This document shows, piece after piece, positions 1 to 9,060 of a stretch of 64,000 nucleotides of DNA. How positions within the stretch are numbered: the stretch's first letter is position 1; each line of letters begins with the position of its first letter. The translations under genes were made by a program, and so were the position numbers. The stretch is from positions 62,001 to 126,000 of the forward strand of contig NZ_NSDM01000014.1 of NCBI RefSeq assembly GCF_030852425.1, in the 5' to 3' direction. This DNA is from Saccharothrix longispora. GTDB lineage: Bacteria > Actinomycetota > Actinomycetes > Mycobacteriales > Pseudonocardiaceae. The notes beneath the pieces were generated by a model, which was given only the letters and a program-made list of their open reading frames with translations, made no database searches and had not been told where the DNA came from.

Positions 1-69
1 CCCGCCTACGCCCGGCGCGTGCCACGACTGATCCCGGGCTTCCGCCCCCGCACCACCCACGACCGGTGA
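1..69 (+). CDS. C-terminal tail of a methyltransferase-like membrane protein (partial)
   Basis: The window opens inside a frame that reads PAYARRVPRLIPGFRPRTTHDR and stops at TGA 67-69. The 'Y..Y..RVPRLIPG' style of ending is typical of isoprenylcysteine carboxyl methyltransferase-like (ICMT/phospholipid methyltransferase) membrane proteins. Only 22 residues are visible, so the family call rests on that tail alone and is tentative; the 5' part lies outside the window. Confidence 0.4.
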   Translation, partial: PAYARRVPRLIPGFRPRTTHDR

Positions 70-224
70 GCGACCGGGACGGCGGCGAGGTCGAGGCGCG
101 GGACCCGGCGCCCGGCCGGCGCGGGCCGAAGGTCCCTGTACCGGGGCACCGACCCGGGGAAGCCTGGGAGGAGGCACCCAGGAGCCGGCTCACCTGACCA
201 GGTGACCGGGACGGGAGGTTCGAC

Positions 225-488
225 ATGACCGGGCAGTCGGAGGCCGGCACGACGACGCGGCTGCGCGGCGAAGCGCTGGTGCAGGAGGTGAAGGAGTTGC
301 TGCACGAGGGCAACGTCCGGCGCCTGGTCATCAAGGACGAGAAGGGCCGCGCCGTGATGGAGGTCCCCGTGACGGCCGGGGTGGCGGCCGCGGTCGTCGC
401 GCCCGTCGTGACGGCGGTCGCGGCCATCGCCGCCCTCGCGAGCGAGTGGTCCGTCGACGTCGAGCGCCACGGCACCCCTCGCGCGTAG
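225..488 (+). CDS. DUF4342 family small protein
   Basis: This is an 87-residue protein. Its core matches the DUF4342 pattern: a helical segment ending in 'LLHEGNVRRLVIKDEKGR', then 'VMEVPVT' and a hydrophobic stretch of about 25 residues rich in Ala and Val that could be a membrane or buried segment. A strong ribosome site (GGGAGG) lies just upstream of the ATG. No biochemical role is established for the family. A hairpin terminator follows at 502-542, so the gene looks monocistronic. Confidence 0.75.
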   Translation: MTGQSEAGTTTRLRGEALVQEVKELLHEGNVRRLVIKDEKGRAVMEVPVTAGVAAAVVAPVVTAVAAIAALASEWSVDVERHGTPRA

Positions 489-501
489 CGCCGCACCGGG
501 A

Positions 502-542
502 GTCCGGCGCGGGAGAGGACCCCGGTCCCTCCCGCACCGGAC
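502..542 (+). terminator. Hairpin terminator after the DUF4342 gene
   Basis: Two 14-base arms at 502-515 and 529-542 are inverted complements with one mismatch and enclose a 13-base loop. There is no clear U-run, as is usual in high-GC actinomycetes. Its place 14 bases after the stop codon supports a terminator. Confidence 0.6.
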
Positions 543-614
543 TTCCGCCCCTGTCCGCACCCGACCCGGGGGGTCGACGATGAGGGGCGGGGCACCGACG
601 AGGCGGAGGCGGCC

Positions 615-968
615 ATGACGAGCACAGCGATGCGGCCGGCCGTGACGACGGGGCCGCGCACCGGTTACCTGACCGCCGCGATGCTGGACGCCGGCCCGGC
701 CCCGGGCGTGGTGGTCAACCTCGTCCACGCGCTGTTCCTCCGGCGCCGGCTGGTCCTGCTCGGCGACGTGCTGACGACGACGGCGGCGCTGGTCTCGCGG
801 ACGGTGGCGCGAGCCGTGTTCCCGTCCCGGTTCGACGACGCGCAGATCCCCTGGACGGTGCTCACGCGGACCACGTTGACGATCGTCGTGGTCGCCGTGT
901 CCATCGCGCTCCTGATCCAGCTCGTCAAGCTGCTGCACGCCCTGGTGGCGCCGGAGGTCGACGCCTGA
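615..968 (+). CDS. Small predicted membrane protein of unknown function
   Basis: This 117-residue protein has a C-terminal hydrophobic helix ('LTIVVVAVSIALLIQLVKLL', about residues 92-111) and a weaker hydrophobic stretch near residues 35-60. I do not recognise a family. The ATG has a GGAGG-like site (aggcggaggcggcc) upstream. It is co-directional with its neighbours but separated from them by more than 100 bases, so it need not be in an operon. Confidence 0.5.
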   Translation: MTSTAMRPAVTTGPRTGYLTAAMLDAGPAPGVVVNLVHALFLRRRLVLLGDVLTTTAALVSRTVARAVFPSRFDDAQIPWTVLTRTTLTIVVVAVSIALLIQLVKLLHALVAPEVDA

Positions 969-1087
969 CGGTCGCCCGGGTTCCGGCACGGGAGCGGCCA
1001 TCGTGCCCGCCGACCCGGGCACGCCCTTCCCGCGGCGCTCGTCCGGGCGCGTGCGCGGGGCGGCGGCCGGCAGGCTAGTTTGCCCGG

Positions 1088-1528
1088 ATGAGCCTCCTCG
1101 ATGACGTGGCCGAGCGCGACGGCTGGCGGTGCTGGGTGTGCGACGAACCGGTCGACCCCGACATGTCGGTGAACGACCCGCGGGGGCCCAGCGTCGACAG
1201 CCGGACCGCCGACCGGAAGGCCAAGGTCGCCGAGCGGCTCGCGCACCGCGGGTGCAACACCCGCAAGGGCGCGGTCAAGGTGGTCATCGCCTGGCCGGAC
1301 CGCCTGCACGTGGCCGAACCCGCGCCGTTGATCACCGTCGCCGGGAGGCTGGAGCGCAAGGGCGGCCGCGAGATGGTGGCCCGCTGCCCGACCGAGCGGG
1401 ACGCCCGGGAAGCGGCGGAGTGGCTCGTGGACCGGTTCTCCCGACTGGTGCCGGGGCTGCCGGTGACCGCCGACGTCGAGGCGGGCGGCGGCCAGTTCCT
1501 CGTCATCCTCGCCACCGGCCGCCGCTGA
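1088..1528 (+). CDS. Small zinc-finger/HNH-like conserved actinobacterial protein
   Basis: This is a 146-residue protein. The N-terminal half has an HNH-like zinc knuckle: 'CWVCDEP' supplies a CxxC pair, and 'HRGCNTRKGAVK' near residue 55 looks like the second ligand group of an HNH fold. The rest is an alpha/beta region without a recognised motif. The annotation as a nuclease is unproven because the catalytic His-Asn-His set is incomplete. A TAGTTT hexamer seven bases before the ATG suggests a leaderless transcript. Confidence 0.6.
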   Translation: MSLLDDVAERDGWRCWVCDEPVDPDMSVNDPRGPSVDSRTADRKAKVAERLAHRGCNTRKGAVKVVIAWPDRLHVAEPAPLITVAGRLERKGGREMVARCPTERDAREAAEWLVDRFSRLVPGLPVTADVEAGGGQFLVILATGRR

Positions 1529-1564
1529 CCGGGACAGGTCCGTCGCCGAGGCGCACCCCGACGA

Positions 1565-2326
1565 TCAGCGCGCCTTCGCCGCGGCGGCGGCTTCGCCCGC
1601 GCTCCGCGCGATCATCGCCAGGTCGTCGACCGCGGCGATCATCGTGAAGCCCGCTGCCCGGAGCCGGGCGACGCGTTCCGGTGATCCCGCGTACGCGCCC
1701 GCCACGAGACCGCGGGCGCGGCAGGCGCGGACCACCCGTCGGAGGGGACCGTCCTCGCCGTCGTCGGCCAGCAACCCGGCCACGTCCAGGCCCAGGGCCA
1801 GCGACAGGTCGAACGGGCCGATGAAGACGCCGTCCACGCCGTCCACGGCCGCGATGTCGTCGACCGCGTCGAGGCCGCGGACCGTTTCGACCATCACCAG
1901 GCACAGGACGTCCGCGTTCGCCTGTTCCGGCGCCGGGATCGCCACCCCGTCGACGGACCGGATCGGCCCGAAGCTGCGGGTTCCCCGCGGCGCGAACCGC
2001 GTCGCCGCGGCAGCCGCCCGCGCCTGCTCGACGCTGTCGACCATCGGGACGACGACCCCGTCGGCACCGCTGTCGAGGGCCCTGCCGATGAGTTCGGGCC
2101 GGTTCCAGGCGACGCGGACGAAGGCCGGGACGCCCGCCGCGCGCACGGCGGCGATCAGGTCCGTGTTCTCCCGCCCGCCGGCGGCGCCCCCGTGCTGCTC
2201 GTCGACGCACGCCCAGTCGAACCCGCCACCGGCGGCCGCCCGGACCACCCGCGCGTCGGTGCTCCCGACCCACAACCCCGTGCCGAGCTCACGCGGCACG
2301 CCCGTCTTCCCGCCGGTCCGGGTCAT
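1565..2326 (-). CDS. HpcH/HpaI family class II aldolase
   Basis: This 253-residue protein has the ordered motifs of the HpcH/HpaI aldolase family: 'VDEQHG' (general-base His), 'FVRVAWN' (substrate-binding Arg), 'VPMVDSVEQA', 'PRGTRSFGP', 'CLVMVETV' (metal-ligand Glu) and 'FIGPFDLS' (metal-ligand Asp). Enzymes of the family split or form 4-hydroxy-2-oxo acids using a divalent metal. All key residues are present and the length is normal. It lies 85 bases upstream of a response-regulator gene on the same strand, but nothing ties it to a defined catabolic pathway here. Confidence 0.85.
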   Translation of the reverse strand: MTRTGGKTGVPRELGTGLWVGSTDARVVRAAAGGGFDWACVDEQHGGAAGGRENTDLIAAVRAAGVPAFVRVAWNRPELIGRALDSGADGVVVPMVDSVEQARAAAAATRFAPRGTRSFGPIRSVDGVAIPAPEQANADVLCLVMVETVRGLDAVDDIAAVDGVDGVFIGPFDLSLALGLDVAGLLADDGEDGPLRRVVRACRARGLVAGAYAGSPERVARLRAAGFTMIAAVDDLAMIARSAGEAAAAAKAR

Positions 2327-2410
2327 CCTGTCTCCCGTGGTCGTCGTCGGAGCACCGTAGCGCCGATCGCGCCGCCCCCTCGACCTGGCCGACCGCCGGC
2401 GACCGCCTCG

Positions 2411-3067
2411 CTACCTCGACCCGGTGCCCTCCAGGTAGCGCAGGACCGCGGTGACGCGCCGGTCGGCCCGGTCGTCGGGTGCCAGGTCGAGCTTCGCGAA
2501 GATGCTGCGGATGTGCTTGTGCACCCCTCCCTCGGTGACGACGAGCCGCTCGGCGATGGCGGCGTTGCCGAGCCCTTCGGCCATGAGCGCGAGCACGTCC
2601 CGTTCCCGAGGGCTCAACCGGCCCAGCGCGCTGGTCCGCGGGTTGCGGGCCAGCAGTTGGCCCACCACCTCGGGGTCCACGGCGGTGCCGCCGGCCGCCA
2701 CCCGGTGCAGTGCGCCCAGGAACTCGTCCACCCGCCCCACCCGCTCCTTCAACAGGTAGCCGAGCCGGTTCGCGCCGGCGGCGAGCAGCTCGGTGGCGAA
2801 CGCCTGCTCCACGTACGCCGAGAGCACGAGCACCGCGAGACCGGGCAGGCGGCGGCGCGCCTCGACGGCCGCCACGATCCCCTCGTCGGTGTGGGTGGGC
2901 GGCATCCGCACGTCGACGATGGCGACGTCCGGCTCGTGCTCGGCCACCGCGGCCAGGAACGACCGCGGCGTGTCCGTGGTGGCCACCACGTCGAGCGACT
3001 CGGCGCGCAGCAGCAGCGCCACCCCCTCGCGCAGCAGCGGGTCGTCCTCCGCGATCACGATCCGCAC
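2411..3067 (-). CDS. NarL/LuxR-type response regulator
   Basis: This 218-residue protein has a receiver domain (residues 1-120: 'IAEDDPLLREG' acidic pocket, 'VAIVDVRMPPT' phospho-acceptor Asp, 'VLVLSAY' switch Ser, 'GYLLKERV' invariant Lys) followed by a LuxR-type HTH ('LSPRERDVLALMAEGLGNAAIAERL', then 'VHKHIRSIFAKL'). Its start overlaps the end of the histidine-kinase gene by 13 bases, so the two are co-translated. The partner at 3055-4266 should phosphorylate it. A closely similar pair sits at 14116-16055. Confidence 0.93.
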   Translation of the reverse strand: MRIVIAEDDPLLREGVALLLRAESLDVVATTDTPRSFLAAVAEHEPDVAIVDVRMPPTHTDEGIVAAVEARRRLPGLAVLVLSAYVEQAFATELLAAGANRLGYLLKERVGRVDEFLGALHRVAAGGTAVDPEVVGQLLARNPRTSALGRLSPRERDVLALMAEGLGNAAIAERLVVTEGGVHKHIRSIFAKLDLAPDDRADRRVTAVLRYLEGTGSR

Positions 3068-4266
3068 GGCAGCTCCACTCGCATCGTCGTCGGCCCGCCG
3101 GGCGGGCTGTCCAGGGTGAGGCGCCCGTCGTACGCCTCGACCCGCCGGCGGATGCCGGACAGGCCCGACCCGCCGCGCTCGTCCGCGCCACCCCGACCGT
3201 CGTCGCCGATCCGCAGCAGCAGCCGGTCACCCGCCCGGCCCACCTCCACCACGGCGGTCGCGGCGCCGCTGTGCTTGGCCACGTTGGAGAGGGCCTCGGC
3301 CACCACGAAGTACGCGGTGGCCTCGACCGAGGCGGCGCACCGGCCCGGCACGTCCACCACCACCTCGCAGGGCACGCCGCAACTGCCCGCGAGACCGGTC
3401 AGGGCGCCGGCGAGCCCGCGGTCGGCCAGTACCGGGGGCAGGATGCCGCGGACCACCTCGCGCAGCTCGGCGAGCGCCTGCTCGGCGGCGTCCTGGGCCC
3501 GGTCCAGCACGGCGCCGGCCGCGGCCGGGTCCCGGTCCACGGCCCGCCGGGCGGCGCCGAGCAGCACGGTCACCGCGACCAGCCGGTTCTGCGTGCCGTC
3601 GTGCAGCGACCGCTCGATGCGGCGCAGCTCGGCGGCGTGCGCGTCGAGAGCGGCGGCGCGGGTGGCGGTCAGCTCGGCGACCCGCAGCGAGAGGTCGGCG
3701 CCCGCGGGAGGCGCCAGCAGGTGCCGGCCCGGCCACTCCTGCGCCCGGACGAGCGCCGGCCCGAGCCCGACGACGACGGCGGCGCAGAGCACGCCGGTCA
3801 GCCCCACGGTCAGCGCGCCGGTGAGGTCGGTGACCGCCCAGGGGATGGGACTGGGGGTGTTGTCCTCGGGTGGCAGCAGGTGGTACCAGAGCGGGTACGT
3901 CGTGTTCTGCAGCGCCGTGGCGGGCATCGCGAGGCCGATGAACCCGGTCGCCAGGCCGGCCGTGGCGTGCAGCGGCAGCCAGGCCAGCTCACGCCGCACG
4001 GTCGCGTCGCGCAGCGCGGCCCGCACCCGGTGCGGCGCCGGGCCGGGGTCGAGCACCTCGAGCCGGGCCCGTTCCCGGTTCGCGGCCGCCCGCAGCGCAC
4101 GCAGGGCCGCGGGCACCAGGGGGACGCCGACACCGACGCAGCCGAGCAGCGCGACCACGCCGAGCCAGACGAGGACGGCCGTCGCGAGCAGCGCCGTGCC
4201 GAAACCGCCGACCAGGCGCGCGACGACGTCGATCGCCCCCCGCAGGCGCTGCCGCCCCCGTGCCAT
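3055..4266 (-). CDS. DesK-like sensor histidine kinase
   Basis: This 403-residue protein has an N-terminal membrane region with about four hydrophobic segments (residues 15-170). A HisKA_3 dimerisation segment follows, with the phospho-acceptor in 'IERSLHDGTQNRL', and then an HATPase domain with N-box 'EALSNVAKHS' and G-box 'DDGRGGA...GSGLSGI'. All catalytic elements are intact. It is the first gene of a two-gene operon with the response regulator. The signal is not predictable because the sensor region is membrane-embedded with little extracytoplasmic loop. Confidence 0.92.
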   Translation of the reverse strand: MARGRQRLRGAIDVVARLVGGFGTALLATAVLVWLGVVALLGCVGVGVPLVPAALRALRAAANRERARLEVLDPGPAPHRVRAALRDATVRRELAWLPLHATAGLATGFIGLAMPATALQNTTYPLWYHLLPPEDNTPSPIPWAVTDLTGALTVGLTGVLCAAVVVGLGPALVRAQEWPGRHLLAPPAGADLSLRVAELTATRAAALDAHAAELRRIERSLHDGTQNRLVAVTVLLGAARRAVDRDPAAAGAVLDRAQDAAEQALAELREVVRGILPPVLADRGLAGALTGLAGSCGVPCEVVVDVPGRCAASVEATAYFVVAEALSNVAKHSGAATAVVEVGRAGDRLLLRIGDDGRGGADERGGSGLSGIRRRVEAYDGRLTLDSPPGGPTTMRVELPCGS

Positions 4267-4486
4267 GCCACCTCCCCCGCCGCGACCCTATCCGATCGAC
4301 ACGACCCCGCACCGGACGCGGACCCCTGCCCGTCCCGGCCCACCAGCCCGGGCAGGAGCGGCCCGGGGGTGCCACCGCCACCCCGGTCGTCCAGCAGGCT
4401 GGATTGTCCACCCGGGCGAGGCTGAACAGACTCGGGCGGTCCGTCCTCGCAGGACCCACGTCCACGGAACCCGGGAGTCGTCCGCC

Positions 4487-5701
4487 TTGTCCACACCTCC
4501 TTCCCACTCGTCCACACCTCCTTCCCGACAGGGCAGAACGCCCTCCTCGCCAGGTCGCCGCGCGGTCGCCGTGACGGCGGCGGTGGTCGCCGCGGCGGGC
4601 GGTCTCGCGCTCACCGGCCCGGTCCCGACCTCCTCGGCCGAGCCCCGCCGCGATGCCGTCCAGCAGCGCATCGAGAAGCTCGTCGGTGTCGACCGGCACC
4701 CCGGGGCGCTGGCCGCCGTCCGGGACCGGCACGGCCGGACCCGTCACTACACGGCCGGCGTCGGCGACCTGCGCACCGGCGGCGGGGTGCCGGTGAACGG
4801 CAGGGTGCGGATCGGCAGCGCGAGCAAGATGTTCGCCGCCGTCGTCGTGCTCCAGCTCGTCGGGGAGGGCAGGGTGGAGCTCGACGCGCCCATCGGGACG
4901 TACCTCCCCGGCCTGGTGCGGGCCGAGGGCGTGGACGTCGACGGGATCACGGTCCGCCGACTGCTCCAGCACGACAGCGGCCTGCCCGACCACACCGACT
5001 CGATGTTCACGGGCATCGGGGACTACTTCCCGTACCGGCACGTCTACCTCGACCCCCGTGAACTGCTCGACCTGGCGAACGCCAGGGAGGACGGCAGGCC
5101 CGCCGGCACGGGGTGGTCCTACAGCAACACGAACTACGTCCTGGCCGGCCTGATCGCCCAGCAGGTCACCGGTCGCCCGTTCGACGAACTGGTCACCACG
5201 CGGGTGATCCGGCGGATCGGCCTGCGCGACACGTACGCGCCCGGGGTCGGCGAGCAGGACATCCGCGGCCGGCACCCGAAGGGGTACCAGCGCGACCCGG
5301 CGACCGGCGAGCTGGTCGACTTCACCAGGATGGACCCGGGTTGGGGTTGGGCCGCCGGCCACATCGTCTCCACGCCGGGCGACCTCAACACCTTCCTGCG
5401 CGCGCTGCTGGACGGGAAGTTGCTCGAGCCGGCCCAGTCGGCCCAGATGCGCACCACCATCCCGACGGCCCCGGGCTCCGGCCAGGGCTACGGGCTCGGC
5501 GTGTTCAGCATGCCGTTGAGCTGCGGAGGGGTGGCGTGGGGCCACGGCGGCGACATCCCGGGCTACTCGACCGTCAACGCGGCCACCGACGACGGCCGCG
5601 CGACGACCCTCGTCGTCACCTCGCTCAACGGGTCGGTGAACGACGGGTCCGCCGCCGCGGACCGGGGCGCACTCGTCGACGCCGCGCTGTGCGCGAACTG
5701 A
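4487..5701 (+). CDS. Secreted serine hydrolase, beta-lactamase/DD-peptidase family (S12), copy 1
   Basis: I place the start at TTG 4487 because GGGAG (4473-4477) precedes it by nine bases and the product then begins with an Arg-rich n-region, a hydrophobic core and an 'SSA-EP' cleavage site. The 404-residue protein has the serine beta-lactamase-like triad motifs: SxxK (S111-K114, 'SASK'), YSN (Y212) and HGG (H353). The fold family includes the R61 DD-carboxypeptidase, esterases and class C beta-lactamases, so the substrate is uncertain; cell-wall peptides are likely for an exported actinomycete enzyme. A clear paralogue follows at 5878. The open frame continues far upstream without stops, but that part is not protein-like. 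Confidence 0.85.
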   Translation: MSTPPSHSSTPPSRQGRTPSSPGRRAVAVTAAVVAAAGGLALTGPVPTSSAEPRRDAVQQRIEKLVGVDRHPGALAAVRDRHGRTRHYTAGVGDLRTGGGVPVNGRVRIGSASKMFAAVVVLQLVGEGRVELDAPIGTYLPGLVRAEGVDVDGITVRRLLQHDSGLPDHTDSMFTGIGDYFPYRHVYLDPRELLDLANAREDGRPAGTGWSYSNTNYVLAGLIAQQVTGRPFDELVTTRVIRRIGLRDTYAPGVGEQDIRGRHPKGYQRDPATGELVDFTRMDPGWGWAAGHIVSTPGDLNTFLRALLDGKLLEPAQSAQMRTTIPTAPGSGQGYGLGVFSMPLSCGGVAWGHGGDIPGYSTVNAATDDGRATTLVVTSLNGSVNDGSAAADRGALVDAALCAN

Positions 5702-5877
5702 GGCACGGCCTGCGGACGCCCACCGAGCCCGCGAGGTCGCCCCGTGGCAGGGGTTCGGGCCCCGGCGGAGGTAGTGCTGGCTGTACCCGGGTTGTGCAGT
5801 GCGGGGGATCGTGCGGCGCCGGAGCCGCGGCAAGACTGTGCGTGTCAGCGAGAATCGCCCACTTTGGAGAGTGCCCC

Positions 5878-7107
5878 TTGTCGAATGGTCTCAGTCGCCC
5901 GGCCGGAACCCGCCCGGGCACCGCGCGCCGGCGTCGCGGTGTGGTCGCCGCGGCGATGGCGGCGGTAGCGGTCGCCGGTCTCGCGGTGACGCAGGTGGCG
6001 TCGGCGGGCGCGTCGGAGGAGCGGTCGAGGCCGGTCCACGACAAGGCGCTCCAGGCGGGCCTGGAGGAGTTGGTCCGCGACGGGTCGCTGCCCGGGGCGT
6101 TGATGTCGGTGCGCAACCGCGACGGGAGGGTGACGAACTACACCGCCGGGGTGGGCGACGTCCGGACGAGGTCGAAGGTTCCGTCCGACGGATACGTGCG
6201 GATCGCCAGCAACACCAAGATGTTCACCGCGGTGGCGATCCTGCAACTGGTCGACGACGGCAGGATCGCGTTGGACGACCCGGTGGAGAAGTTCCTGCCG
6301 GGCGTGGTGCGGGGCACCGGTGACGGTGCGACGGTCGACGGCCGGGACATCACCATCAGGCAGCTGCTGAACCACACCAGCGGGATGACCACCGAGATGC
6401 CCCTCATGCCAGAGGGCATCCTGCCGATCAGGGACCGCTACTTCGACGCCCGGGAGTTGCTGGACGCGGCGTTGACGCAAGCACCGACGTTCGCCCCCGG
6501 CCAGGAGAGGACGTGGGCGTACAGCAACGCCGGGTACGTGCTGCTGGGCCTGGTGGCGCAGAAGGTGGCGGGACGGCCGTTCGCCGAGGTGGTCACGGAC
6601 CGGATCATCAACCGGATCGGGCTGCGGGAGACGTACTACCCGGGGCCGGGCGACCGCGAGATCCGCGCCCCGCACCCGCGGGGTTACCTGCCGGCCAGGG
6701 ACGACAAGGGCAGGATCATCGCCGGTGAGATGGTCGACATCACCCGGTTCGACCCGTCGATCGCCGGTGCCGCGGGGCAGATGATCGCCACCCCGAGCGA
6801 CGTGAACAAGTTCCTGGTCGCCCTGCAGGACGGTCGGCTGCTCAAGCCCGGCGGGCTCGCGGAGATGCGTCGGACGGTGGCCGCGCCCGGCTTCCCCGAG
6901 GGGTGGCGCTACGGCCTGGGCACCATCGAGATGAAGCTCAGCTGCGGGGGCACGGCGTACGGCCACGGCGGCGACGCCGACGGCTTCCAGACCCGCGCCG
7001 CGATCACCGCCGACGGCCGGGCGGTCACCGTCGCCGTGACGAACGACGAAGCCGGCCGGGCCGAAGTCCTCGCCTTCTTCGACAAGGCGCTGTGCGCGAC
7101 GAAGTAG
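5878..7107 (+). CDS. Secreted serine hydrolase, beta-lactamase/DD-peptidase family (S12), copy 2
   Basis: The start is TTG 5878, set by GGAGA at 5866-5870 with seven bases of spacing. It is followed by a classic signal peptide ('RRRRG', Ala/Val core, 'ASAGA'). The 409-residue mature-type protein carries SxxK (S111-K114, 'SNTK'), YSN (Y215) and HGG (H363). It is collinear with the copy at 4487-5701 from 'PGAL..VR.RDGR..NYTAGVGD' onward, so the two arose by tandem duplication. A hairpin terminator at 7174-7207 closes the unit. Function is inferred only at family level: an exported DD-peptidase, esterase or beta-lactamase-like enzyme. Confidence 0.88.
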   Translation: MSNGLSRPAGTRPGTARRRRGVVAAAMAAVAVAGLAVTQVASAGASEERSRPVHDKALQAGLEELVRDGSLPGALMSVRNRDGRVTNYTAGVGDVRTRSKVPSDGYVRIASNTKMFTAVAILQLVDDGRIALDDPVEKFLPGVVRGTGDGATVDGRDITIRQLLNHTSGMTTEMPLMPEGILPIRDRYFDARELLDAALTQAPTFAPGQERTWAYSNAGYVLLGLVAQKVAGRPFAEVVTDRIINRIGLRETYYPGPGDREIRAPHPRGYLPARDDKGRIIAGEMVDITRFDPSIAGAAGQMIATPSDVNKFLVALQDGRLLKPGGLAEMRRTVAAPGFPEGWRYGLGTIEMKLSCGGTAYGHGGDADGFQTRAAITADGRAVTVAVTNDEAGRAEVLAFFDKALCATK

Positions 7108-7173
7108 GAGCTTCCGCGAAGCGGGAGCCCGTGCCCGACCCGGTTCGCGGCCGGGTCGGGCACCTCGCGGGCC

Positions 7174-7207
7174 GGCGCCCCCACCCCCGTCGAGGGGTGG
7201 GGGCGCC
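7174..7207. terminator. Bidirectional hairpin between convergent genes
   Basis: Two perfect 14-base GC-rich arms (7174-7187 and 7194-7207) flank a six-base loop. The hairpin lies between the convergent serine-hydrolase gene and the GH62 gene and could stop transcription from both sides. Confidence 0.75.
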
Positions 7208-7238
7208 AGCCCGGTCGGGATGGAGCCGCGTCGGAGGA

Positions 7239-8762
7239 TCAGCGTTGCAGCGTCAGCAGACCCGGCCGGTAGGGGAGCTTGCCGTAGTCGCCACCCGAGT
7301 TGGGGCTGCGACCCTGGTAGAGCAGTTGCAGGTTGCAGGGGTCGATGGTCTTGGTCTGGTCGGCGGTGGCGCGGACCAGGTCACCGTGGCTGATGTCGTT
7401 GGTCCAGGTCGCGCCGCTGTTGGCCTTGCCCGCGAAGGGGTTGCTCTCGGTGGCGGCCTGCGGGGTCCAGGAGCCGCTGAGGCTGCTGGAGGTGAACGAG
7501 CGGAAGTAGCGGCCGTTCGCGCCGATGGCCTCGACGATCATGAGGTACTGGTTCTGGCCCTTGACCTTGTAGACCTCGGGCGCTTCGAACAGGTTGTTCG
7601 TCGTGTCGCTCATGATCGTGGTGTAGGACGAGCCGAAGCTGCTCGGGAAGTTGCCGATCGGCATGACCTGGCGGTAGATCTTGCCGTTGTCACCGGCGAA
7701 GAACAGGTACATGTTCTGGCCGTCGCCGATGAGCGTCTGGTCGATGGGTCCCGTGCCGGAGCCGGTGATGCTCGCCGTGGAGAGCACCTGCGGCGACGAC
7801 CACCCGTTCGGGTTGGTGGGATCGCTCGACGTCCGGTAGCTGAACGCCGTCCCGCCCCACTGGTAGGCGAGCACCCAGACGTTCTTCGGGGCGAAGTAGA
7901 TCAGCGTGGGCGCGACCGTGCCGGAGTTCATGGCCTGCTGGGGTGCCGAGGCCATCTCCGACCAGTTGCTGAAGAGCCCGAAGTTCATCGAGCCCCAGCT
8001 CGTGCCCGTGTCGTGCGTGGTGCCGTAGACCAGGTGCCTGCCGTTGTAGGGGACGTAGGTGAAGTCCTTGAGCGACACCCAGCCCGACCTCGGCTGCGCC
8101 AGCACGCCGGACGACGACCAGCGGTAGGTCGACGGAAGGGAGCACGTGCCGGGATTCGTGGTCGTCGTGGTGGTGGGGCCGCTACCCATGCGCACGAGCT
8201 GCCACTGCTGGTTGGCGCCGCCCCAGTCGCTGTACTGCACGACGTTCGCGCCGTCGGCCGTGGAGGCGCCCTGCACCTCGACGGCCTTGTTGCTGTTGCG
8301 GTTGATCAGCCGCACGTGGCCGCCGTCGGAGTCGGCGAGGCGGAACTGCTGGTTGGTGCCGTTGCCGTCGGCCCACTGCACGATGCCGCCACCGTCGGCG
8401 GTGGAGAAGTTGTAGACGTCGAGCACCTTGCCGGAGTGGCGCGACTTGAGCCGGTAGTAGCCGCCGCCGGAGTCGACGAACTGCCACTGCTGCTGGTTGC
8501 CGTCGTTGCGGGCCCACTGGGTGATCCGCGCGCCGTCGCTCGTGGCCAGGTTGTAGACGTCGAGCGCCTTGCCGCTGTTCCGGTTCACCAGCACGTACCA
8601 GGCCGTCGTGTCGACGGTCGCCGCCGACGCGGGCGCCGCGCCGATCGCGGCTACCACGCCGCCGAGCAGCACGGTCACGACGGCGATGGCTGCACCGACC
8701 AGGCTGCGGCGCTTGCGGGCTCGCGGAACGGTGGTGGGCGGGTGTTGGCCTGATCCGGCCAT
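7239..8762 (-). CDS. Secreted GH62 alpha-L-arabinofuranosidase with ricin-type CBM13
   Basis: This 507-residue protein has an export signal with a twin-Arg-free basic n-region and an 'APASAA' cleavage site (about residue 48). A ricin-type beta-trefoil CBM13 (residues 50-193, repeated 'QQW'/'NQQF' motifs) follows, then a Thr-rich linker and a GH62 catalytic domain (about 210-507). The GH62 catalytic residues are visible: D233 in 'SLKDFTYV' (base), D341 in 'GPIDQT' (pKa modulator) and E396 in 'EAPEVYK' (acid). GH62 enzymes release arabinose from arabinoxylan, which fits the divergent GH10 xylanase at 11149. GAGGAG precedes the ATG. Confidence 0.93.
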   Translation of the reverse strand: MAGSGQHPPTTVPRARKRRSLVGAAIAVVTVLLGGVVAAIGAAPASAATVDTTAWYVLVNRNSGKALDVYNLATSDGARITQWARNDGNQQQWQFVDSGGGYYRLKSRHSGKVLDVYNFSTADGGGIVQWADGNGTNQQFRLADSDGGHVRLINRNSNKAVEVQGASTADGANVVQYSDWGGANQQWQLVRMGSGPTTTTTTNPGTCSLPSTYRWSSSGVLAQPRSGWVSLKDFTYVPYNGRHLVYGTTHDTGTSWGSMNFGLFSNWSEMASAPQQAMNSGTVAPTLIYFAPKNVWVLAYQWGGTAFSYRTSSDPTNPNGWSSPQVLSTASITGSGTGPIDQTLIGDGQNMYLFFAGDNGKIYRQVMPIGNFPSSFGSSYTTIMSDTTNNLFEAPEVYKVKGQNQYLMIVEAIGANGRYFRSFTSSSLSGSWTPQAATESNPFAGKANSGATWTNDISHGDLVRATADQTKTIDPCNLQLLYQGRSPNSGGDYGKLPYRPGLLTLQR

Positions 8763-8847
8763 GGGCGTACTCCTCTTCGTCGAGGTGGGGCGGCGGGATG
8801 GGGGGCGTACGTGCGGTCTCCGCGTGATTCAGGCGCTCAGACCGACT

Positions 8848-8863
8848 TTGTTAGCGCTAACAA
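8848..8863. promoter_or_regulatory. LacI-family operator-like palindrome
   Basis: TTGTTAGCGCTAACAA is a perfect 16-base palindrome centred on CG, about 90 bases upstream of the GH62 start. Palindromes with a central CG of this size are typical operators of LacI/GalR sugar regulators in actinomycetes. No LacI gene is in the window. Confidence 0.7.
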
Positions 8864-8981
8864 TTGAGCTTTCGCCTCTCCTCTGCGCAAAGAGGTGCAG
8901 TGGGTTTGCGACATGACCGCCAGGGACATCCGCCGCGTTCATTCGACTGTGAAGGATCACGCACCGTCGGTCAAGACGTGA

Positions 8982-8994
8982 CGAAAAAGTTTCG
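8982..8994. promoter_or_regulatory. CGAAA-N3-TTTCG dyad upstream of GH62
   Basis: The sequence has five-base arms CGAAA and TTTCG. Similar CGAAA/TTTCG boxes have been described upstream of Streptomyces xylanase genes (from memory). A related GAAA-N-TTTC box occurs at 10807-10815 upstream of the GH10 gene, suggesting shared control. Confidence 0.45.
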
Positions 8995-9047
8995 CACGGA
9001 CGATCGGGGCGACGATCGAGCGCACTGTCCATTGCTAAAAATAGCGC

Positions 9048-9060
9048 GAATACCTTTAGC
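9048..9060 (+). repeat. Left copy of 13-base inverted repeat GAATACCTTTAGC
   Basis: GAATACCTTTAGC here is repeated exactly in inverted orientation at 10706-10718. Both copies are part of a local dyad GCTAAA-N(14-15)-TTTAGC. The two sites bracket the immunity-like gene pair and face the two hemicellulase genes. Confidence 0.7.

Noticed and set aside
2192..4486. Extension of the first serine-hydrolase frame back to 2192 (1169 codons)
   Set aside because: The extra 765 codons run antisense to the aldolase, response regulator and kinase genes and have no protein character; a TTG with ribosome site and signal peptide defines the true start.
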